A stretch of 64,000 nt of DNA from JANLSE01 sp038214135 (GTDB taxonomy: Bacteria > Chloroflexota > Chloroflexia > Chloroflexales > Roseiflexaceae): assembly GCA_038214135.1 (NCBI GenBank), contig JBBQSD010000008.1, positions 26,778-90,777 on the forward strand, given 5' to 3'. Positions 8,444-17,706 of this stretch are shown in pieces. A program made the position numbers and the translations under genes. Within the stretch, counting starts at the first letter, position 1. Each line of letters opens with the position of its first letter. The notes under the pieces were generated by a model. That model did no database searches, had not been told where the DNA came from, and was given only the letters and a program-made list of their open reading frames with translations.

Positions 8444-9892
8444 TCACGAACGTGTTGGCACGGTGACAATAAATGTCGAGCCAACGCCAACCGTACTGTC
8501 GACGATAATTGTGCCGCCGTGTTGGGTGATAATATGCGCGCTGATCGCTAGGCCAAGGCCCGTCCCCTGCGGTTTGGTTGTGTAGAATGGCTCGAACAGA
8601 TGCGGGCGATGTTCGGCTGCAATGCCGGTTCCCGTATCAATGATATGAATGCAGGCCATTGGATCTTGCTGATTCTCGCCCTTCAGCAGGTGAGTGGTGA
8701 TCGTCAGACGTCCGCCGTGTGGCATGGCATCACAGGCATTCAACATAAGGTTCAGGAAGACCTGGCGTAACTGATCGGCATGGGCGATCAGCGGTGGCAG
8801 ATCTGGCTCGAAATCCGATGCAACAGTTACCTGACCATGCCGCAGATGGGTATGGACGAGTTCGATGGTGTCGGCCAGGAGTTCATTGAGGTTGGTTGGT
8901 TCCAATTCCTTGCGGGCTGGCCGATAGAAATCACGCATGCGAGTGATGATCCGGGCAATGCGCGCTAACTCGGTTTGGGCAATGCCAAGAAACTGGCGTT
9001 GCGGCGCTTCGGGCGGTAAATCCTGCTCAACGAGATACAAGCTGTTGCGGGCAGCATAGAGTGGATTATTGATCTCGTGTGCGACCGAGGCAGCCAATTC
9101 GCCAACAGCCGCGAGTTTGGCGCTTTGCAATAACTGCGCCTGTGCTGCATCCAATCGTGCCCGCGCCTCAGCGTGCAACAACTGGCTGTGATCCAGATCG
9201 TTCTGCAATATAGTCGCACGAGCCCGAGCCCGTGGCTCCGCTACCGCCACTGCCGCAAGATCGGCCAATGCCTGTACAAAGGTAAGATCGCGTGGGTGCA
9301 GCATATGGGCGTGCGTTCCGCCATACAGAACCAGCGCACCGATGCGCTGTTGTTCAAATCGCAATGGGGCCAATAGGGCGCTTGTGGGCGGCCAGGGCGA
9401 AACGAACCGTGACATGGCTTCAATTTGCTGTGGATGCAGATCCTCGAGGAGGTGTTCGAGTTCCGGCCCAACCACCAGCATGGGCCTTGGCGCTTGGTAG
9501 GCTTGGCCTGGCGCGCTCTGGCTCGTTCCGATACTCAGGTTCGGTACCGTGCCAGTACTCGCTGCACAGAGCGTAAGCTGAGTCTGTGTGTCATCGGCTA
9601 GAAAGAGCAGCGCACCGCTCGCTCCGGGAAACAGCGTTACGCCATCCTTGACAACCAATTGCAGTATTTGGTCAACCTCGTGCGTGATCAGCATGGCTGA
9701 ACAGATTGCCAGCAATGCACTCATACGTCGCTGTGGTTCAGTTGGGCTCATCAGGCGCACTGCGGAAAGCTGCGCCTCCAGCGCACTAATCTGTTTCGAC
9801 AACTGATCAGTGCGCTCGTGAGCCGCTTTGAGCGCAGAACGCAAACGGTGGGCCGAGCTTGGCGTATGATGGATAGATAGGCGTGCTTTCAT
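8444..9892 (-). CDS. Soluble GAF-domain sensor histidine kinase
   Basis: From the ATG at 9892 the protein is 482 residues. An N-terminal coiled coil (about 15-50) leads to a GAF-like domain (about 70-225, with GASGALLFLADDTQTQLTL), then a HisKA helix with the phosphoacceptor in ASVAHEINNPLYAARNSL, and a HATPase domain with NLMLNACDAMPHGG, IIDTGTGIAAEHRPHLFEPF and TGLGLAISAHII. There are no membrane segments. The reading frame extends upstream to 10132, but that extension has no family features; an in-frame GTG at 9898 is an alternative start. No response regulator is adjacent. Confidence 0.9.
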   Translation of the reverse strand: MKARLSIHHTPSSAHRLRSALKAAHERTDQLSKQISALEAQLSAVRLMSPTEPQRRMSALLAICSAMLITHEVDQILQLVVKDGVTLFPGASGALLFLADDTQTQLTLCAASTGTVPNLSIGTSQSAPGQAYQAPRPMLVVGPELEHLLEDLHPQQIEAMSRFVSPWPPTSALLAPLRFEQQRIGALVLYGGTHAHMLHPRDLTFVQALADLAAVAVAEPRARARATILQNDLDHSQLLHAEARARLDAAQAQLLQSAKLAAVGELAASVAHEINNPLYAARNSLYLVEQDLPPEAPQRQFLGIAQTELARIARIITRMRDFYRPARKELEPTNLNELLADTIELVHTHLRHGQVTVASDFEPDLPPLIAHADQLRQVFLNLMLNACDAMPHGGRLTITTHLLKGENQQDPMACIHIIDTGTGIAAEHRPHLFEPFYTTKPQGTGLGLAISAHIITQHGGTIIVDSTVGVGSTFIVTVPTRS

Positions 9893-10167
9893 AGGCACAT
9901 AACCTGGCGTTGGCCGAAGGAAATGAGAATACGATCCATCGGCCAATAATGCATATTCTTGTGTACGAATCAATGCTGCTATGGTACCATACTGGCTACA
10001 GCATGGCAATTTGCTTGGGCATATTCGGTTGTTAACTCGCAACAGAGCGTCATATATTTGATCGCCAACAAGGAGCGCTATGAGGGCTATACTTTGGCAT
10101 GAATATGGAGTATATCTACCCATATCTGCCAAGATTCATATGGGTTCATGGAAAAGAGAGGCCCACA

Positions 10168-10476
10168 ATGGCACGTCCTCGCCGAAAGAATCCCTATCTC
10201 GCGGTTGCGCGACGCTATATAGATCAACATCTCCCCGAGTTTCGTGGGACTGTCCTTCAGGTGCATCAGCTTGATGGCCCGCCTGATGCACCGCGTTATG
10301 CTGTGACTGCCGAACTATGCACGGCTGACGCATGCCCGCACCAGATACCAGCTGAAGATTCTGCTGCTGGCCGTTGCGATGTGGCGGTCTGTCCATTACG
10401 GCATACTGTCCGGCTATTGTTCGATCACGATGGTTCAGTCGTTCAGGTGACACGCAGTGATCTGCACTGGAGATAA
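10168..10476 (+). CDS. Small conserved-looking protein of unknown function, Cys-containing
   Basis: The 102-residue protein starts at the ATG at 10168, six bases after AGAGAGG. It begins ARPRRKNPYLAVARRYIDQH, then has a strand-rich middle and four cysteines in two groups (LCTADAC and RCDVAVC), which might bind a metal. It ends with TVRLLFDHDGSVVQVTRSDL. I recognise no family. It is two bases ahead of the CBS gene and is clearly in the same operon with it and the GH95 gene. Confidence 0.65.
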   Translation: MARPRRKNPYLAVARRYIDQHLPEFRGTVLQVHQLDGPPDAPRYAVTAELCTADACPHQIPAEDSAAGRCDVAVCPLRHTVRLLFDHDGSVVQVTRSDLHWR

Positions 10477-10478
10477 TC

Positions 10479-10919
10479 ATGGAGCGAGTTCGTACCTGGA
10501 TGAGCAGCCCGGCGATTAGCGCGCTGCATACCACAATGCTGCCGGATGCGCGCCAATTGATGCAGGCTCATCATATCCGGCGGCTTCCCGTTGTGGATAC
10601 CGATGGCCGATTGGTTGGGATCGTTACCGAAGGAGATGTGAATCGCGTTTCTGATTCACAGGCGACGGATGTGCGCGAATATAATCTGTATCATCGCGTA
10701 CGCGATCTGCCCATTCGTGAGATCATGAGCCGTCCGGTGTTCTCAGTCGAGGTGGACACGCCGATTCTGGTGGTTGCCCAGCTTATGCTTGAACATCGCA
10801 TCGGTGGTATCCCGGTGACTGAAAACGGTCGCGTGGTCGGGATTATTACCGAAAGCGATCTGTTCCGCTTGATTGTGAAACGTCAGCTTGATCAGGCATG
10901 GCAATCAGTGCAAGGATGA
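10479..10919 (+). CDS. Two-CBS-domain protein
   Basis: The 146-residue protein consists of a CBS pair: VRTWMSSPAISALHTTMLPD...RRLPVVDTDGRLVGIVTEGD and IREIMSRPVFSVEVDTPILV...IGGIPVTENGRVVGIITESD. CBS pairs bind adenosyl nucleotides and act as energy or metabolite sensors, often regulating a partner. It sits between the small Cys protein and the fucosidase, with gaps of two and one bases. Its partner is not evident; no fused effector domain is present. Confidence 0.9.
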   Translation: MERVRTWMSSPAISALHTTMLPDARQLMQAHHIRRLPVVDTDGRLVGIVTEGDVNRVSDSQATDVREYNLYHRVRDLPIREIMSRPVFSVEVDTPILVVAQLMLEHRIGGIPVTENGRVVGIITESDLFRLIVKRQLDQAWQSVQG

Positions 10920-10920
10920 T

Positions 10921-13299
10921 ATGACGAAACAACAATCGCTGTTCTATCGGCAGGCAGCGCTTCACTGGCTTGAGGCGCTGCCAATTGGCAATGGACGCCT
11001 GGGAGCCATGGTGTTTGGCGGCATCACCAACGAACGGCTCCAACTCAATGAGGATACGCTCTGGTCCGGCGGCCCTTCCGAATGGAATAATCCACAGGCC
11101 CAATCCGTGCTGCCACAGGTGCGCGATCTGATCTCTGCCGGGCGCTATACCGAGGCTGATGCCCTCAGCAAGCAGCTTCAAGGCCCGTTCACCCAATCCT
11201 ACCAACCTCTTGGCGATCTCGCACTGACATTCGATCATGCGCTGCCAGCAACAGAATATCTGCGTGAGCTTGATCTCGATACTGCACTGGCGAGTGTTAG
11301 CTATCGGGTTGGAACTGCAACGTTTCGCCGCGAAGCACTGGCTAGTGCGCCCGATAATAGTATTGCGCTACACCTGACCTGCGACCAACCAGGACAGATC
11401 AGTGTGATAGCCAGCCTCACGAGCCAATTGCAATTCAACACACATGCCAGCGGTTCAGATCAGTTGCTGCTCACTGGCACCTGCCCAACCCACGTCGAGC
11501 CAAGCTATTCCCCGATTGAACCAGCGATTGTGTATATCGATAACGAGGGCATGACCTTTGCCATTGAGCTGCGTGTTGTTGCACAGGGCGGAACCATTAC
11601 TGCTACAGATAGCGAGTTGCGCATCACGAACGCCGATAGCGTCACATTCTATCTGGTTGCATCAACGAGCTATGCAGGGCCACTGGTTGCGCCAGGGCAC
11701 ACGGGTATCGATCCGACCATACAAACACGCACTACACTAAATTCTGTACTACACCGATCATATGAGCAGATCCGTGAGGATCATATTTGTGATCATCAGC
11801 GGCTCTTCCGGCGTGTGACATTTGCGCTTGGTGGCTCATCGCGTGATGAACTGCCAACCGATGAGCGCATTCGATCCTACCATCAACAGAGCGATCTGGC
11901 GTTGGAAGCGCTCCTATTCCATTATGGGCGCTATCTTCTGATTGCCAGTTCGCGCCCTGGCTCGCAGCCTGCCAATCTGCAGGGGATCTGGAATGATGAG
12001 ATCCGCCCGCCATGGAGTTCAAACTGGACGATCAATATCAATACGCAGATGAACTATTGGTTGGGCGAGACGACCAACTTGGGTGAGTGTTGTGAACCAC
12101 TGATCGATCTGATCGATGATCTGAGTGTGAATGGCCGTACGACAGCGGCGATCAACTATGGCTGCCGGGGATGGGTTGCGCACCATAATGCCGATCTCTG
12201 GCGGCAGACAGGGCCGGTTGGCTCATACGGCTGGGGCGATCCCGTCTGGGCATTCTGGCCAATGGCTGGCCCCTGGCTGTGCCAACACCTGTGGGAGCAT
12301 TACGCATTCAGCGGCGATACGGCATTCCTGCGGGATCGGGCCTACCCGATCATGAAGGGATCTGTTGAATTCTGCCTGGATTGGCTGATTGAGGATGGGC
12401 AGGGCCAGCTGATTACGGCTCTATCAACCTCGCCGGAAAATAAATTCACCACCCCAGATGGACAGCATGCGGCAGTTAGTGCAATGGCAACCATGGATAT
12501 CGAACTGATCTGGGATCTGTTCAGCAATTGTATAGCCGCAGCAGCTATTCTTGGCGGTGATGATGCCTTCCGAACCCAGCTCGAAGCGGCTCGTTCGCGA
12601 TTGCTGCCCTTGCAGATTGGCCGCCATGGCCAGCTCCAGGAATGGTCGCAGGATTGGGATGATCCAGATGATCACCACCGCCACTCATCGCACCTGTTTG
12701 CGCTGCACCCTGGCCACCAGATTACTGCGCGTGGCACGCCGGATCTCTTTACTGCTGCACAACGTTCACTCGAACTGCGCGGCGACGCTGGCACTGGTTG
12801 GTCCATGGCCTGGAAAATCTGTTTCTGGGCGCGCCTGGAAGATGGTGATCATGCCTATCGCATGTTGCAACATATGCTCACACTTGTTGAGAGCACTGTC
12901 ACCAATTACATGCAGGGCGGCGGTGTCTATCCCAACCTGTTTGATGCCCATCCACCCTTTCAGATCGATGGTAATTTTGGTGTGACTGCCGGTATTGCGG
13001 AAATGCTACTGCAGAGCCATGCCGGTGAATTGCACCTGCTGCCAGCCCTCCCAAGCGCCTGGCCGAATGGGCAGATCACGGGATTACGCGCTCGGGGTGG
13101 GTTTGAGGTCGATATCACCTGGCAGAATGGGCAGCTTACCCAGGCGACCATCCGATCAATCCTTGGCGGTGCCTGCCGCATTCGTACGCCGAGGCCAATC
13201 ACCGTTGTTCCTGGTAGTAGCGGTGTTGTGGGCACCTATCCTGAACCATTGGTTGTTGAGTTTCTCACCAGTAAAGGGAATGTGTATACGCTGGTATAA
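10921..13299 (+). CDS. GH95 family alpha-L-fucosidase/galactosidase
   Basis: The 792-residue protein matches glycoside hydrolase family 95: the N-terminal WLEALPIGNGRLGAMVFGG with LQLNEDTLWSGGP, the central WSSNWTININTQMNYW holding the two Asn that activate water, STSPENKF with the likely acid Glu, and FQIDGNFGVTAGIAEMLLQS with the catalytic Asp. Members split alpha-1,2-L-fucosides or alpha-L-galactosides. No signal peptide is visible, so it probably acts inside the cell on imported oligosaccharides. The ATG lies right after the CBS stop, preceded by AAGGATGAT. No transporter is adjacent. Confidence 0.92.
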   Translation: MTKQQSLFYRQAALHWLEALPIGNGRLGAMVFGGITNERLQLNEDTLWSGGPSEWNNPQAQSVLPQVRDLISAGRYTEADALSKQLQGPFTQSYQPLGDLALTFDHALPATEYLRELDLDTALASVSYRVGTATFRREALASAPDNSIALHLTCDQPGQISVIASLTSQLQFNTHASGSDQLLLTGTCPTHVEPSYSPIEPAIVYIDNEGMTFAIELRVVAQGGTITATDSELRITNADSVTFYLVASTSYAGPLVAPGHTGIDPTIQTRTTLNSVLHRSYEQIREDHICDHQRLFRRVTFALGGSSRDELPTDERIRSYHQQSDLALEALLFHYGRYLLIASSRPGSQPANLQGIWNDEIRPPWSSNWTININTQMNYWLGETTNLGECCEPLIDLIDDLSVNGRTTAAINYGCRGWVAHHNADLWRQTGPVGSYGWGDPVWAFWPMAGPWLCQHLWEHYAFSGDTAFLRDRAYPIMKGSVEFCLDWLIEDGQGQLITALSTSPENKFTTPDGQHAAVSAMATMDIELIWDLFSNCIAAAAILGGDDAFRTQLEAARSRLLPLQIGRHGQLQEWSQDWDDPDDHHRHSSHLFALHPGHQITARGTPDLFTAAQRSLELRGDAGTGWSMAWKICFWARLEDGDHAYRMLQHMLTLVESTVTNYMQGGGVYPNLFDAHPPFQIDGNFGVTAGIAEMLLQSHAGELHLLPALPSAWPNGQITGLRARGGFEVDITWQNGQLTQATIRSILGGACRIRTPRPITVVPGSSGVVGTYPEPLVVEFLTSKGNVYTLV

Positions 13300-13321
13300 C
13301 CAAGAATAATTCTGTTGATCG

Positions 13322-13355
13322 GCCGTAGAGACGCAAAATCGTGCGTCTCTACGGC
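13322..13355. terminator. Hairpin repeat downstream of the GH95 gene
   Basis: The arms GCCGTAGAGACGC and GCGTCTCTACGGC pair around AAAATCGT, 22 bases after the GH95 stop codon. It belongs to the same repeat family as the hairpin at 8368-8405. The position after an operon suggests that it ends or stabilises the transcript; there is no T-run. Confidence 0.6.
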
Positions 13356-13502
13356 TTATCGGTTTACGAATTATTCATCAGGTTGTATCGTGCTACTCAT
13401 CCATGTATGCTAGCCTTCTGCCACAATACGCAATCATAAAGAGCACAAGAGAACCATTGCGCTTGTTTTCTTGTGCTCGTGCAGAGGGAGTATACCTGGC
13501 CA

Positions 13503-14525
13503 ATGAAACATCTACAGAAGTTTGGCTATTGGCTGATTATTGGGGGCGCGGCTCTTTATAGTATGGGGCTCGTCGTTCTGACACTGCTCTGGACATTTGC
13601 ACCACAGATTCATTGGTCGATCACCTTTTCGGATGTGTTTGCAGCACTGTTTTTTGTGCCCATCCTTGTGCTGATTCCAGCCGCTCTCATCCTGCGTACA
13701 CGGCTGATGCTGGCAATGACACTCACCCCGATTGTGCTGTTTGCACTGCTCTTCGGTGGGCGTTTCATTCCTCGTGCTGCGGTTCTTCCTACAACAGGGC
13801 AGACGCTGCGGGTTGTGACATACAACCAGCTGTTTGTGGATACGAATGCTGATGCGATCATTGCGACGATCCGTGCACAGAATGCCGATCTGGTTGCAAT
13901 TCAGGAACTCGCAAAACCAGTGAGCGAACAGATTCAGCGTGATCTGAAGACACTCTACCCCTACCAGATCCTCGATCCATCCAATAGCCAGGGTGGCTTG
14001 GGTATTTTGAGCCGCTATCCACTTGATGATGCTGGAATGCTTGAAGGAACCGGTGCGCAGCGCGCGATCATGCACGTCAATGGCAAGGATATCGTGGTTG
14101 TGAACGTTCATCTGCATTTCTCGGGGATCTCAAGGGTTCGCTCGCAGGCCTTTGGGTCGCTTGGTTATTTTCGGATGTATGATACCAAGGGGCGGCTTGT
14201 GCAAGCCGAGGCACTGCTGGCAGAATCGCGGAAAGCCACTGGTGGGTTTATTCTGCTTGGTGATCATAATACTGGTGATCGCGAACCGGGCTATCAGCTA
14301 TTGGCATCTGAGCTTCACGATGCTTTTGGAGAGAAGGGCTGGGGGTTTGGGTTTACATTCCCAAACAACAAGCGCATGGGCCCGATCACCATCCCAATTC
14401 CATTGGTGCGGATCGATTATGTGTGGAGCAAGAACGGTATCACACCACTTTCAGCACATGTTGAATGCCAGGATGCTGGATCTGATCATTGCCTTCTCGT
14501 TGCAGATTTGCATATAGAATCCTAA
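13503..14525 (+). CDS. Membrane-anchored endonuclease/exonuclease/phosphatase family protein
   Basis: The 340-residue protein has three hydrophobic helices in the first 95 residues and then a DNase I-like EEP fold: LRVVTYNQLF with the first metal-binding Asn, LVAIQEL with the metal-binding Glu, GGFILLGDHN, and the C-terminal RIDYVW and DAGSDHCLLVADL with the catalytic Asp-His. This layout (three helices plus an outward EEP domain) is common in exported hydrolases of unknown substrate. I start at the ATG at 13503, about 12 bases after AGAGGGAG; a GTG at 13473 is possible. Confidence 0.88.
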   Translation: MKHLQKFGYWLIIGGAALYSMGLVVLTLLWTFAPQIHWSITFSDVFAALFFVPILVLIPAALILRTRLMLAMTLTPIVLFALLFGGRFIPRAAVLPTTGQTLRVVTYNQLFVDTNADAIIATIRAQNADLVAIQELAKPVSEQIQRDLKTLYPYQILDPSNSQGGLGILSRYPLDDAGMLEGTGAQRAIMHVNGKDIVVVNVHLHFSGISRVRSQAFGSLGYFRMYDTKGRLVQAEALLAESRKATGGFILLGDHNTGDREPGYQLLASELHDAFGEKGWGFGFTFPNNKRMGPITIPIPLVRIDYVWSKNGITPLSAHVECQDAGSDHCLLVADLHIES

Positions 14526-14540
14526 AGGGCTCCGTAGTTC

Positions 14541-15375
14541 CTAATCTGGTTGCGCGTTTGAAAACACGCCAACACGAAACACTGCCTGCTCAATCAGCGT
14601 GAAGCCCAGCTTCTGTGCCACCTGAGGCACTATTATGGGCTGCACATTCCCAATAGGGTCGCACAGCTCGTTTGAGGCATTCAGCAATGAAATGAGCTGC
14701 TGTTGCCGTTGCAATGCCCTGGTGCTCATACGCTGGATCGGTGGTGATGCCAACTCCACACATCTGGCTGCTCATATACTCAGCAGTACACCAGCAAACG
14801 ACCTTCCTATCCAGCAATGCCGCGCTGCCAAAACCATACTGCACGAAGCGCTCACTATTCGGCCACATCCAGGCGATCTCCTTGCACAGCGCTGCAATAT
14901 TCTCTACATCGCCATGCTCAAGAAGCTGGCGATCAATCAGTTCATAGCTCAGCCCATGCAGCAATGGCTTTGCAACCACAGGAGGGGTTTGGTGATCGTA
15001 GCTTAGGAAGAGCTCTGGTAATTCGTGGAGCTCCACATGCTGGAATAACCGTTCTATTGCAGCATCAAGGTCGGCAGAAAGTGCTCGAACCTTGAAACGC
15101 GCCCTCCCACTTGCCACAGAAGCAACGCGAATCTGGCCGTCGATCAGATCTGCGAGTGCGGCCTGTGATCTGGCATTCTGGCTGGTGCTGGCAAGGTAGA
15201 GCACATTATTGCCCTGATCCCACAGCAGTACGCAATCGCCAGTTTGCCATAATCGGCCAGCGGTGTGCCCTTCGGCAATTGATGCAACTACCATCGCAAG
15301 CTGCGGGCCGGGAAAGAGATCGGCGATGTGGGTGATGGTAGTAGATAATTCCGCAATTGGTATTTCTTGCGTCAT
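14541..15375 (-). pseudogene. GNAT acetyltransferase gene with a frameshift near its end
   Basis: The intact frame (stop at 14590, 261 residues) has a GNAT acetyltransferase fold with the acyl-CoA site ITTDPAYEHQGIATATAAHF. After RPYWECAAHNSAS at about 14623 the frame goes to a short unrelated tail. The expected family ending VAQKLGFTLIEQAVFRVGVF continues in another frame, stopping at 14541. Family members have about two residues between HNSAS and VA, so about five bases seem to be missing at 14622. Either the gene is decaying or there is a sequence error. Its ATG overlaps the stop of the deoxynucleoside kinase gene (ATGA), so the two are coupled. Confidence 0.75.
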
Positions 15376-16025
15376 GTCGTAAAACGCTCCTGGATTGGGC
15401 CGCGCACACCCACAGCCTGGCCGACAAGATCAACGATTTCGCGGCGAGCTGCTGGATCATGGGCAAAATCGAGCTGATCAGTCTCGATTGTTAGTACTGG
15501 GCAGATTTCAAAGTGGCGTAGCCATTCATCATAGCGCTGATTGAGTTGTGTGAGATATGCTGCTGGAATGCCACGTTCCGATGGCCGATCTCGGCCATTG
15601 ATCCGTTTGAGCAGCGTTGGCAAACTAGCCTGTAGGTAGATCAGCAGCGTTGGTGGTGTGATCCGTTGGGTGAGCGCCTGGAATAAACGCCGGTAGGTGC
15701 GAAAATCACGATGGCTGAAAATCCCCTGTTCGAGCAGGCCCTTCACAAACACTTCGTAATCCTCGTAGATACTTCGATCCTGGCAGACAGAAATCGGCGT
15801 GTCTTCAATTTCGAGGTGCTGATCAAAGCGCTGGGTTAGAAACCAGATCTGCGAATGAAAGCCCCAACGCTCACGATCCTTATAGTAATCATCGAGGTAG
15901 GGATGATCGGCCACAAGCTCATAGTAGGGTTGCCAGCCAAATTCTTCGGCCAGAATCTCGACCAGGGTGCTCTTTCCAACGCCAATATTACCAGCGATTG
16001 TCACATGATGGCGCGTGTTCTTCAC
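15372..16025 (-). CDS. Deoxynucleoside kinase (dAdo/dGuo kinase type)
   Basis: This salvage enzyme phosphorylates deoxynucleosides with ATP. The 217-residue protein has the P-loop GNIGVGKSTL, the ERS-like QDRSIYED, the LID-type RINGRDRPSERGIP and YLQASLPTLLKRI, with normal family length. I use the GTG at 16025, seven bases after AAGGA, which gives VKNTRHHVTIAGNIGVGKST. The longer frame to 16244 would start in non-conserved sequence. It is followed by the GNAT gene with a 4-base overlap. Confidence 0.88.
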   Translation of the reverse strand: MKNTRHHVTIAGNIGVGKSTLVEILAEEFGWQPYYELVADHPYLDDYYKDRERWGFHSQIWFLTQRFDQHLEIEDTPISVCQDRSIYEDYEVFVKGLLEQGIFSHRDFRTYRRLFQALTQRITPPTLLIYLQASLPTLLKRINGRDRPSERGIPAAYLTQLNQRYDEWLRHFEICPVLTIETDQLDFAHDPAARREIVDLVGQAVGVRGPIQERFTT

Positions 16026-16244
16026 TATAAAATCCTTTAGACGCGGAATTCCTCCTGCTTCGGCGGCGATGATAGCATGGGCAAGGCACAAGGGCAAGGT
16101 CAATACTGGCAGAGAACAAATATTTTTAGCATACGTAGGAGAAGTAGAGGCAAGACAATGTTTCGTATACCCGTCACAATCAACAGGCATGTGTGTTATA
16201 GCATATGAGTTGAGTGAAGGGATTGCGGGCCATAAAGGCACCAT

Positions 16245-16814
16245 GTGACCGAAGCGGATTTGATTGAACAGTTAAAGGCTGGTAACGATGAGGCCTATCG
16301 CGAAGTGCTCACACGCTATGGTGATGCGCTCTATCGCTATGTCTATAATCTGAGTGGCAACCAGCATCTTAGTGAAGATATTGTGAGCGAAACCTACCTC
16401 CGCTTGGTCGAACGGATCGATGAATTTGTTTATACAGGTGTGCCACTGAAAGCCTGGCTGTATCGCATTGCCCACAACCTGGCCCTGAACGCACTCACCC
16501 GCAGTGGTTCGCGGCAATCTGTATCTGATACAACGATTGAAGACCAACCAGCCTCCGATGACCCGGCTGCAGTGGTTGCAGCCCAGTTTGAGGCTGCGGA
16601 ACTCCGTACTGCTATTACGCATCTAACCGAAGATCAACAACAGGTTGTGCTGCTGCGGTTTGTTGCTGATCAAAGCCCAGCAGAAGTGGCTCAAACGCTT
16701 GAAAAAAGTGAGACTGCCGTTCGGCAACTCCAGGTTCGCGCATTGCGAGCGCTTGCGCGGCTCCTAAAACGCAATGACGAACCACGACCTCCCCAGACTG
16801 GGGAGATGAGATAA
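16245..16814 (+). CDS. ECF-type RNA polymerase sigma factor
   Basis: The 189-residue protein has region 2 (LYRYVYNLSGNQHLSEDIVSETYLRLVERI) and region 4 (ITHLTEDQQQVVLLRFVADQ, then SPAEVAQTLEKSETAVRQLQVRALRAL), as in SigE-like ECF sigma factors. It directs RNA polymerase to a small set of promoters. The start is a GTG after AAAGGCACCAT. The next gene, three bases on, codes for a membrane protein that is the probable anti-sigma factor. Confidence 0.9.
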   Translation: MTEADLIEQLKAGNDEAYREVLTRYGDALYRYVYNLSGNQHLSEDIVSETYLRLVERIDEFVYTGVPLKAWLYRIAHNLALNALTRSGSRQSVSDTTIEDQPASDDPAAVVAAQFEAAELRTAITHLTEDQQQVVLLRFVADQSPAEVAQTLEKSETAVRQLQVRALRALARLLKRNDEPRPPQTGEMR

Positions 16815-16816
16815 CA

Positions 16817-17587
16817 ATGACTGACGATGAATTGGAACAGATCCTGCAGGAATGCCTGGAGCAACTGGCATTTGGGGCAACCATTGAAACCTGCCTGGCT
16901 GGCTATCCTGCCCAACAAGCTCAGCTTGAGCCACTCCTCCGTGCTGCCATAGATGTGACCCGTTTGCCGCGCCCTGCCCTTGATAGCGCCGCTCGTGCTA
17001 CCATTGAGCAGCGTATGCTTGAACAGGTTGCCCTACGGCGTATACCGCCATCTAACCCATCAACTCCTCCGACGTTACCCGCAACGCTTGGCCTGTTTGG
17101 CCTGCCGATCTGGCTTATCGTCATAGTTTCGTTGGGATTCGGATTGCTGCTGATCGTGGCGCTGCTGCTTGCCCCTGTGCGTGGACCGGGTGCTATACCG
17201 CTAACACCGAATACAACAGTTCATGCCACATCGAACCAACCATCCCCAACCACACTTGCGCCATCACCACTGCCAACATCGACGCTGCTCCCAACCGAAC
17301 CAACGCAAACAGCAGCAACTGCCGAGCCTATTATCCAACACAGTCCGATTGCGACTCCCGAAATGGTACCGATCGTCCCAATTGAGACGGAGAAACCAGC
17401 GGTGCCTGCCAATCCTCCTGCTATCGCTCCATCTGATCCAGGCCAGAATACAAGTGATGATCAGAGCCGCGATAAAAACTGTCAGGGCCTCCAACTTGGG
17501 CGCGATGATAAGAAGTGTAATTCCGATAAAGATGGCAAAGATGGCAAAGATAGCAACGAGAAGGGCAAAAATGACCAAGGCAAGTAA
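16817..17587 (+). CDS. Probable single-pass membrane anti-sigma factor
   Basis: The 256-residue protein has an N-terminal helical part (1-90; ELEQILQECLEQLAFGATIE, then CLAGYPAQQAQLEPLLRAA) of the kind that precedes many Chloroflexota anti-sigma proteins, one transmembrane helix (about 95-120), a Pro/Thr-rich outer region, and a very charged Lys/Asp tail (KDGKDGKDSNEKGKNDQGK). Cotranscription with the ECF sigma gene supports the role; no zinc-finger HxxxCxxC is present, so this is an inference from position and layout. Confidence 0.65.
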   Translation: MTDDELEQILQECLEQLAFGATIETCLAGYPAQQAQLEPLLRAAIDVTRLPRPALDSAARATIEQRMLEQVALRRIPPSNPSTPPTLPATLGLFGLPIWLIVIVSLGFGLLLIVALLLAPVRGPGAIPLTPNTTVHATSNQPSPTTLAPSPLPTSTLLPTEPTQTAATAEPIIQHSPIATPEMVPIVPIETEKPAVPANPPAIAPSDPGQNTSDDQSRDKNCQGLQLGRDDKKCNSDKDGKDGKDSNEKGKNDQGK

Positions 17588-17628
17588 GGCGGCCTGATCC
17601 CTATTCCTGATAGTTTACTGATATTTAA

Positions 17629-17662
17629 TGAGTAGCCATCACAGGATGGCTGCTCATTTGTT
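17629..17662 (+). terminator. Rho-independent terminator after the sigma/anti-sigma pair
   Basis: GAGTAGCCATC and GATGGCTGCTC pair (one mismatch) around ACAG and are followed by ATTTGTTATT. It lies about 45 bases after the anti-sigma stop codon and ahead of the secreted-protein gene. Confidence 0.7.
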
Positions 17663-17706
17663 ATTAATCTGAGAACCACGATATCGTATTCATAAAGGAG
17701 CAATCG

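Noticed and set aside
8408..8473. TTGTCACC...GGTGACAA considered as another GGTGACA heptamer element
   Set aside because: Its right half is the coding end of the histidine kinase gene and there is no 7-base periodicity.
9893..10132. Longer N-terminus for the GAF histidine kinase
   Set aside because: The extension has no family pattern or ribosome site, and it would take up the likely promoter region of the neighbouring operon.
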